From positions 1-64,000 of the forward strand of contig NZ_JAFIMU010000009.1 in the NCBI RefSeq assembly GCF_017302985.1: DNA of 64,000 nucleotides, given 5' to 3'. Below, piece by piece: positions 49,259 to 57,038 of the stretch. Position 1 is the first letter of the stretch. Each line of letters opens with the position of its first letter. The notes beneath the pieces are model-generated. The model was not told where the DNA came from. It ran no database searches and saw only the letters and a program-made list of their open reading frames with translations. This DNA comes from Corallococcus macrosporus. Lineage in GTDB: Bacteria > Myxococcota > Myxococcia > Myxococcales > Myxococcaceae. The position numbers and the translations under genes were made by a program.

Positions 49259-50275
49259 ATGGAGATGGCGGAGTTCATCGAGACGCGGCGTCCTCGCTGG
49301 CAGCAGTTGGAGTCGCTGCTGGACAAGTCCGAGGGCGAGGGGCTGCGCAAGCTGAGCCTGGACGAGGCCCGCTCGCTGGGGAAGCTGTACCGCGCCGTCT
49401 CCAGCGACCTGTTGTGGGTGCGCGCGCGCAGCGGCTCCGCGGATGTGAGCGCGTACCTCAACGACCTGGTGGGCCGCGCGTACGCGCTGACGTACCCGGG
49501 CCGCCGGCCCCGCTTCGCGGATGTGTGGGCCTTCGTCGCGCGCGGCTTCCCGGCGCTCCTGCACCACGAGTGGCGCATGTACGTGGCGTCGGTGCTGCTG
49601 TTCCTGGCGGGCGCGGGCTTCGGCTACGTGGGCATGGTGGTGGATCCGGATGCGGCGCACTACCTGGTGCCCGAGCAGCACCTGAGCATGGACCCCGTGA
49701 AGCGCGCCGCCGACGAGGCCGCGGGCAAGGGCATGTCCGTGGAGGAGCAGGCGCAGTTCACGACGTTCCTCTTCACGCACAACATCCAGGTGGCCTTCCT
49801 GGCGTTCGCGCTGGGCATCACGCTGGGGCTGGGCACGGCGGTGATGCTGTTCGTCAACGGCCTGTTCCTGGGGGCGCTCGCGCAGGTGTACGCGGCGAAG
49901 GGGATGGCCGGGTGGTTCTGGGCGTGGATCCTCCCGCACGGCATCCCGGAGATTACGGCCATCTGCATCGCGGGCGCGGCGGGGCTCGTCATCGCGCGGG
50001 GCATGGTGGCGCCCGGGGGACTGTCGCGCGGACAGGCGCTGCGCAAGGAGGCGGTGACGGCGGTGAAGCTGCTGTTCGGCACGCTGGTGCTCTTCGTGCT
50101 CGCGGGCTTCATCGAGGGCACCGTGTCGCAGATCCACCCGCCGAAGCTGTCGGTGGCCTTCAAGGTCACCTTCGCGCTGACGGTGGGGGCGGGCGTCTAC
50201 GCGTACCTGCTGTCGGACTGGCTGCGCGGCCGCAGGGACCGGGCGCGTGCGACGGCGGCGGAGCTGGCGGCATGA
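49259..50275 (+). CDS. SpoIIM/DUF95-family membrane protein
   Basis: A 338-residue protein. A soluble N-terminal ~100 residues (R-R-P-R-W-Q-Q-L-E-S-L-L) is followed by the stage II sporulation M fold with about six membrane helices and the family motif L-F-T-H-N-I-Q-V-A-F-L-A-F-A-L-G-I, then P-H-G-I-P-E. In spore formers SpoIIM works in peptidoglycan remodelling; in other bacteria the family is linked to MoxR/DUF58 genes. Its stop overlaps the start of the pyrophosphatase gene (ATGA). Confidence 0.9.
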   Translation: MEMAEFIETRRPRWQQLESLLDKSEGEGLRKLSLDEARSLGKLYRAVSSDLLWVRARSGSADVSAYLNDLVGRAYALTYPGRRPRFADVWAFVARGFPALLHHEWRMYVASVLLFLAGAGFGYVGMVVDPDAAHYLVPEQHLSMDPVKRAADEAAGKGMSVEEQAQFTTFLFTHNIQVAFLAFALGITLGLGTAVMLFVNGLFLGALAQVYAAKGMAGWFWAWILPHGIPEITAICIAGAAGLVIARGMVAPGGLSRGQALRKEAVTAVKLLFGTLVLFVLAGFIEGTVSQIHPPKLSVAFKVTFALTVGAGVYAYLLSDWLRGRRDRARATAAELAA

Positions 50276-50715
50276 GCGGGCCGGACCTGGCCGTGCCTCC
50301 GCTGCCGCGCGAGCCGGAGGTGCTGATTGAGTGCCCGCGCTTCTCCATGGTGAAGCGGCGCGCGGATGGCTCCGTGGACTTCGTGTCGCCGCTGCCGTGC
50401 CCGTACAACTACGGCTCCATCCCCGGGCTGCTGTCGGACGACGGCGACCCGCTGGACGCGGTGGTGCTGGGGCCGCGCCTGGCACAGGGGCAGCGCGTGC
50501 GCGTGCCGGTGGTGGCCGTGCTGGGCTTCATCGACGCGGGGAAGGGCGACCCGAAGGTGGTGTGCGGGACGCACCCGATGACGCCCGCCGAGCGTGCGGG
50601 CCTGGAGCGCTTCTTCCGCGTCTACGCCCTGTTCAAGCGCGGCCTGCACCGCGTGCGCGGCGCCGTGCCCGACACGCGCTTCGTGGGCTGGCTGCGCGAG
50701 GGGCCCGAGGCCTAA
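50272..50715 (+). CDS. Family I inorganic pyrophosphatase, short form
   Basis: A 147-residue cytoplasmic protein, shorter than the usual ~175. The magnesium-site core is kept: P-Y-N-Y-G-S-I-P-G, D-D-G-D-P-L-D and a later D-A-G-K-G-D-P-K (Asp, Asp, Lys). Residues that align with E. coli Glu31 and Arg43 are not evident. Translation is probably coupled to spoIIM. It would hydrolyse pyrophosphate, but activity should be tested because of the changes. Confidence 0.82.
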   Translation: MSGPDLAVPPLPREPEVLIECPRFSMVKRRADGSVDFVSPLPCPYNYGSIPGLLSDDGDPLDAVVLGPRLAQGQRVRVPVVAVLGFIDAGKGDPKVVCGTHPMTPAERAGLERFFRVYALFKRGLHRVRGAVPDTRFVGWLREGPEA

Positions 50716-51236
50716 ACAAGGGCCCGGCTCATCTTCAGGACCCGGTGCCGCCGGAGCCCCAGCTCGATGGGGCCCACCCATTGCTCCGGCTGGAAGCCCA
50801 TGCGCTCCCAGAAGCGGCGCCCGGCCGGGTTGTGCTCCAGCACCGCGATGCGCAGCAGCCGGCCGCCGTTCTCGCGCAGGTGGGCTTCGTAGGTCCGCAC
50901 CACGGCCTCGCCCCGGCCCTGGCCTCGGGCCTCCGGCGCGAAGAGCAGGAGGCCGATGTACCACTCGCCCCGGGCCGGGTAGTCGCGCAGCGCATCCAGC
51001 ACTCCCACGAGGGCGCCTTGTGCGTCGCGGAGCGCGAACACGTGGCCCTGGCCGGGGGCGAGCCCCGGAGGCCGTTCGGTGTGGAGGTTCCGGGCCTGCT
51101 CAGGCAGGGCGGGGCGGCCTTCGGCGAGCTGGTAATAGTCCTCGCAGCGCTCCAGCAGCGGCTGCAGGACGTGCGTCTCGCTGTCGTCCACGGCTTCCGC
51201 CGTGAGGTCCGCCGTCTGGAATACCGCCCGGGCCAT
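50712..51236 (-). CDS. GNAT-family N-acetyltransferase
   Basis: A 174-residue protein with the GNAT core: strand Y-I-G-L-L-L-F-A-P, then the acetyl-CoA loop A-R-G-Q-G-R-G-E-A, and N-P-A-G-R-R-F-W-E-R-M-G-F in the final part. Substrate unknown. The stop codons of this gene and the pyrophosphatase gene overlap. Start ATG at 51236; the longer frame to 52532 is a shadow of the DUF58 gene. Confidence 0.88.
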   Translation of the reverse strand: MARAVFQTADLTAEAVDDSETHVLQPLLERCEDYYQLAEGRPALPEQARNLHTERPPGLAPGQGHVFALRDAQGALVGVLDALRDYPARGEWYIGLLLFAPEARGQGRGEAVVRTYEAHLRENGGRLLRIAVLEHNPAGRRFWERMGFQPEQWVGPIELGLRRHRVLKMSRALV

Positions 51237-51244
51237 GCTGCCTC

Positions 51245-52552
51245 CTAGAGGACGCCGCGTGCCTTGATGTCGAGGTACCGGTTCACCGCCGCGAGGCTCA
51301 GCTCGTCCGGCGCCACGTCCAGCATCTGCACGCCGCCCCGGCTCACGCGGGCCTTGAGCACCTCGCGGTCCGTGAGCAGCTCCGACGCCACCGCGTGCTG
51401 GAAGGCTTCCTCCGGTCCCGACGGCGGCGTGCGCAGCAGCTTCTGGAGCGCCGTGTCCTTCACGGACAGGCACAGCGGCACGTGGCGGCGCGCCAGCCGG
51501 TGCAGTGGGGCCACCAGCGTGCCGGCCTGCTCCTCGTCGAGGAAGTCCGTGAAGACGCACAGCAGGCTGCGCCGGTTGAGGCGGACGTTCAGTTCCTTGA
51601 AGAGCGCCAGGTAGTCCACGTACGTGAGGCTGGGCGTCGCGGAGTAGAGCGTGTCCACCAGCTTGCGGTACTGGCCCCTGCCCGCGGCGGGCGGCAGGTA
51701 GGCCTTCACGCCGTCCGCGAAGAGGGCCAGGCCCACGCGGTCCCCGTTGCGGATGGCCACGAAGGCGAGGAACAGCGCCGCGTTCACCGCGTGGTCCAGC
51801 TTGGTGAGGCCGTCCACCTGCGCCGCCATGGAGCGGCCCGCGTCCACGCAGATGAGCAGCGCCTGTGAGCGCTCCGACTCCAGCACGCGCGTCACCGGCC
51901 GGCCCCGGCGCGCGGTGGCCTTCCAGTCCACGTCGCGCACGCTGTCGCCCTGGGCGTAGTCGCGCAGGCGCGCGAACTCGCTGCCCTGGCCGTCGCGCCG
52001 CAACTGCCGCAGGCCCAGGTTCACCAGGTCCAGCGCCGCGCCCGACAGGAGCAGCCTCCGCGCGCCTCGCAGGTCCGGGTACACCGACACCGAGCGCTCG
52101 GCCGGGAAGGTGCGCTCGTGTGACATGAGCCCCAGCGGGCCGCGCACGCGCACGTGCACCGCGCCGAAGCTGAACTTGCCGCGCTTCGCCGGCGTGGCCC
52201 GGTACACCCACTGCGTCTGGCTGTCCGGCGTGAGGCGCAGCGAGGCCTCCGAGGGCTCCGTGGCGAAGGATGGGGGCGCGTCGTCCTTCACGCGCACCTC
52301 CACCGTGCCGCCGCCCCGGTGCACCAGCCGCAGCTCGACGCGGTTCGCGACGCCGACGTTGAGGCGCTCCGGCAGCGTGCGCGTCACCTCCAGGCGCACG
52401 CGGCGGGCCTGGAGGAAGTCGAACGCGGCCAGGGCCACGGCCAGCGCGTCCAGCGCCAGCACCGCGCCGCCCAGGCCCGGGAAGAAGCCCGCCAGCGCCA
52501 TGGGCAGCGCGAGCAGGGCGAGCAGCCCCCACAGGCGCTCGGAGGGAATCAC
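51245..52552 (-). CDS. DUF58-domain protein
   Basis: A 435-residue protein with two N-terminal membrane helices, a beta-sandwich region and a DUF58/VWA-like domain (G-Q-G-S-E-F-A-R-L-R-D-Y-A-Q-G-D-S-V-R-D-V-D-W-K-A-T-A-R, the family signature). GTG at 52552 overlaps the stop of the MoxR gene (4 bases). Usually partners with a MoxR ATPase in metal-dependent or stress functions not well understood. Confidence 0.93.
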   Translation of the reverse strand: MIPSERLWGLLALLALPMALAGFFPGLGGAVLALDALAVALAAFDFLQARRVRLEVTRTLPERLNVGVANRVELRLVHRGGGTVEVRVKDDAPPSFATEPSEASLRLTPDSQTQWVYRATPAKRGKFSFGAVHVRVRGPLGLMSHERTFPAERSVSVYPDLRGARRLLLSGAALDLVNLGLRQLRRDGQGSEFARLRDYAQGDSVRDVDWKATARRGRPVTRVLESERSQALLICVDAGRSMAAQVDGLTKLDHAVNAALFLAFVAIRNGDRVGLALFADGVKAYLPPAAGRGQYRKLVDTLYSATPSLTYVDYLALFKELNVRLNRRSLLCVFTDFLDEEQAGTLVAPLHRLARRHVPLCLSVKDTALQKLLRTPPSGPEEAFQHAVASELLTDREVLKARVSRGGVQMLDVAPDELSLAAVNRYLDIKARGVL

Positions 52553-53550
52553 CGGGGGACCTCGACGCCCTGGACCACCTCGCGCAGCACGTCCGCGGGC
52601 GTGGCCCCGTCCAGCTCCGCGTCCGGCGACAGCAGCAGCCGGTGGCGCAGCACCGGGCCCACGAGGAAGCGCACGTCGTCCGGGGTCACGAAGTCGCGGC
52701 CTCGCAGCGCCGCCAGCGCCTTCGACGCGAGCAGCAGGTGCACGCCCGCGCGCGGTCCCGCGCCCAGACGGATGTTGGGCGACCCGCGCGTCGCCGCCAC
52801 CAGCTTGCGGATGTAACTGAGTACCGGCTGCTCCACGTTGACGGTGCTGAGCGCCGCGCGCGCCTGGAGCAGGCCCTCCTTCGTCACCGCCGCGTTCACG
52901 CCCGCGCGGGCCAGGTCGCCCGAGTCGAAGCCCCGGTGGACGGACTCGAGGATGGCGTCCTCCTCCTCCGGCGCGGGGTAGCCCACGTCGATCTTCAGGA
53001 GGAAGCGGTCGAGCTGCGCCTCGGGGAGCGGGTACGTGCCTTCCGACTCCACCGGGTTCTGCGTGGCGAACACCGTGAACATGGGCGACAGCTGGAGGTT
53101 CTTGCCCTCCAGCGACACGGCGCGCTCCTGCATCGCCTCCAGCAGCGCGGACTGCGTCTTCGCCGGGGCGCGGTTGATTTCATCCGCCAGCAGCAGGTCC
53201 GTGAAGATGGGGCCTCGCGCGAGCACGAAGGCCTGCGACTTCAGGTCGAAGACGCTGGTGCCCAGGATGTCCGCGGGCATCAGGTCCGGCGTGAACTGGA
53301 TGCGCTTGAAGTCCGCGCCCACGCTGCGCGACAGCGCCTTGGCCATCAGCGTCTTGGCCACTCCGGGCACGCCCTCCAGGAGGATGTGCCCGCCGGCCAC
53401 GAGCCCGCAGAGCATCAGCTCCAGCGGCTCGTCCTGCCCGACCACGGCCTTGCGCACCTCCGCGAGGACGCCCTCGCGGATGGCGTTCGCGGACCGCACG
53501 GCGTTGCCACTGTCCGGGAGGGGAGGAGGGGAGAAGGGCGGGGCGTTCAT
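52549..53550 (-). CDS. MoxR-family AAA+ ATPase
   Basis: A 333-residue ATPase: Walker A in G-V-P-G-V-A-K-T, Walker B in L-L-L-A-D-E-I-N-R-A-P, and sensor features such as F-A-T-Q-N-P-V-E. MoxR proteins act as chaperones for VWA-domain partners, here probably the DUF58 protein. Start ATG at 53550 overlaps the DUF4350 stop (ATGA), showing coupled translation across the operon. Confidence 0.95.
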   Translation of the reverse strand: MNAPPFSPPPLPDSGNAVRSANAIREGVLAEVRKAVVGQDEPLELMLCGLVAGGHILLEGVPGVAKTLMAKALSRSVGADFKRIQFTPDLMPADILGTSVFDLKSQAFVLARGPIFTDLLLADEINRAPAKTQSALLEAMQERAVSLEGKNLQLSPMFTVFATQNPVESEGTYPLPEAQLDRFLLKIDVGYPAPEEEDAILESVHRGFDSGDLARAGVNAAVTKEGLLQARAALSTVNVEQPVLSYIRKLVAATRGSPNIRLGAGPRAGVHLLLASKALAALRGRDFVTPDDVRFLVGPVLRHRLLLSPDAELDGATPADVLREVVQGVEVPR

Positions 53551-54824
53551 GGGGTTCCGGGTCGAGGCCGGCCGGTGCCGGCGGGGTGGATGCGCTCGCG
53601 CAGGTGCGCGGCGGAAGTGGCGAGGGCCTGGAGGTCCGCGTCCTTCAGGACGGCGGTGGCCTGGTGGTTCACTTCGAGCAGCCCGTTGGCCAGGTCCTGA
53701 CGGCCTCGCGAGCGGAGCCCTTCCGCGACGGCGTCGGCGGTGGAGTGCGAGGGCAGGCCCGCGAGCGGCGCCAGTTGCTGCGTGAGGCCGCGCGAGATGA
53801 GGCTCGCGGCGAAGGCGTGGTGCTGGCCCTCGCGGTACAGGCGGCTCATGGCGAAGAGGGCGTCCGTGGCGCCCACGCGCATGGACTCGGCGGGGGGCTG
53901 GGGACGGCCGAAGCGCTTCAGCGCGCCCGCCCACAGCACGACGCCCAGCAGGAGCTGCGCGACGGCGAAGTGCAGGCCGTAGCGGCGCGCGAAGTCCACG
54001 AGCGAGCGCTCGTTGGTGAAGCCGTGGTGGAACTCGTCGAAGGCGAAGGGGCCGGGGCCCATGGCGCCCAGCGCGCTCAGCCAGAACTGCGCGTTGTCCG
54101 CGCGTGCGAGCGCCGGGTTCATCGCAAGCTCGGGAGCACCCACCACCAGCACCCGCCCCGCGCCCTCGGAAATCACCGCCGCGACGGGGAAGCCCAGCCG
54201 CTCGTCCTCCAGCACGGTGACCGCGCCCTCCGGAAGCCGGAGGTAGGCCTGGACCTTCGCCTCCACGCGCTCGACGCCCAGCGTGTACGGCGTGGGCAGC
54301 GGGGGCACCAGCGTGCGCATGGGCAGCGTCACGTCCGCCTTGTCCAGCTTCACGCCCAGCGCGTCCAGGAGCGCGTTCTCACGCGAGCCCCAGGGCACGT
54401 ACACGAGCGACGCTCCGGCCCGGACGTGGGCCAGCACGCGCTCCACCTCGTCGTCGTCCAGTTGCTGCGCCCTGAGCGCGTTGAAGCCCTGGTGCGGGGC
54501 CTCCTCGTCGTCGACGCCCGCGTCCGGATCCGAGGCGAGCCGCGTCTGATCCGGATCCTCCTCGTGCGAGTCCTGGACCTCCACGGCGAGCAGCACCAGC
54601 GCGTCCTTGCCGGAGAGCAGGCGCAGGTCCGCCATGTTGCGCGTCACCGGCAGGCCGCTCTCCTGCGCGAGCAGGTACAGGGCGCGCGCGCCGTCCGGCT
54701 CCGCGCGGAAGGTGGACAGCGGATCCGCGAAGCCGCCGCGCTGGGCGCCGCGCACCAGGAACGTCCCCAGCACGCCCGCGAGCAGCAGGCTCCCCAGCAC
54801 GAGCAGCGGGAAACGGTCACGCAC
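53547..54824 (-). CDS. DUF4350-domain membrane protein
   Basis: A 425-residue protein: one N-terminal membrane helix (starting L-L-V-L-G-S-L-L-L-A-G), a soluble domain of the DUF4350 type (about 45-290, with A-F-D-E-F-H-H-G), a second membrane helix and a C-terminal helical region. GTG at 54824 was preferred over upstream codons because it opens directly on the anchor and overlaps the DUF4129 stop by 8 bases. Typical neighbour of MoxR/DUF58. Confidence 0.82.
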   Translation of the reverse strand: MRDRFPLLVLGSLLLAGVLGTFLVRGAQRGGFADPLSTFRAEPDGARALYLLAQESGLPVTRNMADLRLLSGKDALVLLAVEVQDSHEEDPDQTRLASDPDAGVDDEEAPHQGFNALRAQQLDDDEVERVLAHVRAGASLVYVPWGSRENALLDALGVKLDKADVTLPMRTLVPPLPTPYTLGVERVEAKVQAYLRLPEGAVTVLEDERLGFPVAAVISEGAGRVLVVGAPELAMNPALARADNAQFWLSALGAMGPGPFAFDEFHHGFTNERSLVDFARRYGLHFAVAQLLLGVVLWAGALKRFGRPQPPAESMRVGATDALFAMSRLYREGQHHAFAASLISRGLTQQLAPLAGLPSHSTADAVAEGLRSRGRQDLANGLLEVNHQATAVLKDADLQALATSAAHLRERIHPAGTGRPRPGTP

Positions 54825-56706
54825 CGGCGGCCTCCTGCGCGGGCGGCGCGGCGAGCAGCGGGGCGGTGAGGGCGCGGAACTCGGTGTAGCCGTCAGCACT
54901 CACGGGCACGTTGCCGTACCACGCGAAGTCGAAGCGGCGCGTCAGCTCGCGGAACGGGGTCTTCACCTCGGGGCGGCCCCGGAACGCGCGCAGGTAGTCC
55001 CAGTTGGAGAGGGTCTCGTCGTAGTGGATGGCGCCGTCGCGGTGCAGGCGCGACAGCAGCGCGAGGTAGAGGTTGCGCACCGCCTCGCGGTACTCGCCCT
55101 TCGCGGCCAGCGCATCGGCCAGGTGCGCCCAGCCTTCGGGGGGACGAGACAGCGCGTGGTCCGGGTTGTCCGCGAGCGCCGCCGCGTCCACGGTGCGCAC
55201 ATCCAGCGCCGGGCCCGCTTCCCCGCGCTTGCGCCGCAGGACGCTGACGAGCACCACGCCCAGCACCGCCAGCGTCAGCGCCACCAGGATGACGACGAGG
55301 ACGTCGGCCGCCGCGCCGCCGCTCAGGGGCAGGGCCGTCTCCCGTGACCGGGGCTGCGGGTTGTTGCGCTTGAAGAAGTCCTTCAGCCACGCGCCCAGCT
55401 TGTCCATGAGGCGGCGCCACCAGCTCGCCTCCGGAGGGACCTCCTCCTCCTTGGGCTCGGACAGGGCCTTCTCCGGGCGGTCCTGGAACTCCGGCCGCGC
55501 GAGGATGGCCCGCGCCCGGTCCGTCGCCGCACGGGCGTCCGCGCGCGCCTGGGCCTCGGCGGTGGCCGTCACCTGCGCGAGCCCTTCCTCCAGCGTCACC
55601 GCCGCGCCCTCGCAGTCCTCGTTGTCGAAGGCCTCCTGCTCCAGGCGGCGCACGAAGCGCTCCAGCTTGGCCGTCTCGCGCGCGTCCAGCGCATCGAAGT
55701 CGCGGAGCGCCGTGCCCTCCACCTGCTCAGGCAGCTCACATTCCGTCGCGACCTTCACCAGCCGCGCGCGCACGGCCTTGCGGTCCACGGGGGCTGATTC
55801 CGGAGCCGCTTCGGCCGGAGCGGGCACCGCGAGCAGCAGGCCCGTGGCGAGGAGCAGCGCGGCGGCGGCGCCCTTCGATGCCAGCGCACCCCCGCGCTTC
55901 GTGCTCCGCTCCGGCAGTTGCTGCACGGCGGCCAGCAGGTCCAGGCCCTCCTGCCGCACGCGCCCGTCCACCAGGAGCAGCGTGGCGGTCGCCGCGCGCA
56001 GGGGCTCGAAGAGGGCGAACGTCGTGGCCGCGAGGAACACGAGCCACGGCGGGTTGTCCAGCGACGCGAACCGCTCCGCGAACGTCAGGTCGATGCCCAC
56101 GAGCTGCCGCCCGAGGTACAGCAGGAAGTTGAAGCCCACGTGCAGGTTGAAGAACACCAGCACCTGGATGCTCATCAGCCAGCGCACCGCGGTGGCCGTC
56201 CCGCGCGCCGGGCCCAGCAGCCGCGAACCCAGGGTGTACAGCTTCAGGGGGCTGCCGCGCCCCTGCATCGTCGCCGCGTAGCCCACGCCCTGCGCGGAGA
56301 GCAGCATCGTCGCGATGCCCAGGGAGAACATCAGCGTCAGCACGTTGAAGAACGCCAGGTACGCCACGGCGATGAACAGGCTGGGCAGCCGCGCCAGCGC
56401 CGCGCGCAGGGACTGCCGCACGGAGGGCTCCGCCTTCGCGCCCAGCAGCACCTCCTGCACGTAGTGGCACGCCGCGCCCTGACCCACGCCGCGCAGGAAC
56501 CACGCGAGCGTGACGTACAGCGCGGGCAGGGTGGGGGAGCGCCCATGGTCCACGGCGTCCACCAGGTGCAGCAGCGCGGCCACCACCGCCGCGCCCCCCG
56601 GCAGCGTGAGCGCCCAGACGCCCGCGTCGCGCGCGCACAGCCGCAGCGCCGCGTCCATCAAGGCCACCGGACCCCGGGGGCGCAGTTCCAGTGCGGAGAC
56701 GGCCAT
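54817..56706 (-). CDS. DUF4129-type membrane protein
   Basis: A 629-residue protein. The N-terminal ~320 residues have about six membrane helices. A soluble linker, then another membrane helix (about 455-480), then a DUF4129-like domain (L-Y-L-A-L-L-S-R-L-H-R-D-G-A-I, L-T-R-R-F-D-F-A-W-Y-G). The domain is linked to transglutaminase-like systems and MoxR operons. Function unknown. Confidence 0.82.
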   Translation of the reverse strand: MAVSALELRPRGPVALMDAALRLCARDAGVWALTLPGGAAVVAALLHLVDAVDHGRSPTLPALYVTLAWFLRGVGQGAACHYVQEVLLGAKAEPSVRQSLRAALARLPSLFIAVAYLAFFNVLTLMFSLGIATMLLSAQGVGYAATMQGRGSPLKLYTLGSRLLGPARGTATAVRWLMSIQVLVFFNLHVGFNFLLYLGRQLVGIDLTFAERFASLDNPPWLVFLAATTFALFEPLRAATATLLLVDGRVRQEGLDLLAAVQQLPERSTKRGGALASKGAAAALLLATGLLLAVPAPAEAAPESAPVDRKAVRARLVKVATECELPEQVEGTALRDFDALDARETAKLERFVRRLEQEAFDNEDCEGAAVTLEEGLAQVTATAEAQARADARAATDRARAILARPEFQDRPEKALSEPKEEEVPPEASWWRRLMDKLGAWLKDFFKRNNPQPRSRETALPLSGGAAADVLVVILVALTLAVLGVVLVSVLRRKRGEAGPALDVRTVDAAALADNPDHALSRPPEGWAHLADALAAKGEYREAVRNLYLALLSRLHRDGAIHYDETLSNWDYLRAFRGRPEVKTPFRELTRRFDFAWYGNVPVSADGYTEFRALTAPLLAAPPAQEAAGA

Positions 56707-56710
56707 CGCG

Positions 56711-56977
56711 CTAGCCCACCGCGTGCGCGGCCAGGAGCACGCCGCCCCAGACGAGCACGACGCCCACGAGCGCCAGCACCACGTGCGTCACGCTCCACTC
56801 GCGCCGGGGCGGCGGCCCCTCCAGCGCCTTGCGGCGCGTGTCGAGGCAGCTGGCGCAGCGGTTGATGCCCTCGAACTGCGTGGTGCACTCGCGGCAGATG
56901 ACGCGCCGGCACTCCACGCAGACGCCCAGGCCCGCGCGGTCCGGGTGGTAGTGGCAGCGGCCCGAGCCCTGAATCAT
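56711..56977 (-). CDS. Small B-box-like zinc-finger membrane protein
   Basis: An 88-residue protein with an N-terminal B-box/GATA-like zinc-binding array (C-H-Y-H, C-V-E-C-R-R-V-I-C-R-E-C, C-A-S-C) and one C-terminal membrane helix. Bacterial proteins of this type occur next to rhomboid or MoxR genes. It is 4 bases upstream of the DUF4129 gene and is probably the first gene of the operon ending at 51245. Confidence 0.85.
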   Translation of the reverse strand: MIQGSGRCHYHPDRAGLGVCVECRRVICRECTTQFEGINRCASCLDTRRKALEGPPPRREWSVTHVVLALVGVVLVWGGVLLAAHAVG

Positions 56978-57038
56978 GCGCTCACCTTACGCAATCCAGG
57001 GCTCGCCACACCACCCCCGCGCGGGCGGGAATCCGGGC

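Noticed and set aside
50712-52532. A 606-codon - strand frame covering the GNAT and DUF58 genes
   Set aside because: Only its last 174 codons (GNAT) are real; the rest is a shifted reading of the DUF58 gene.
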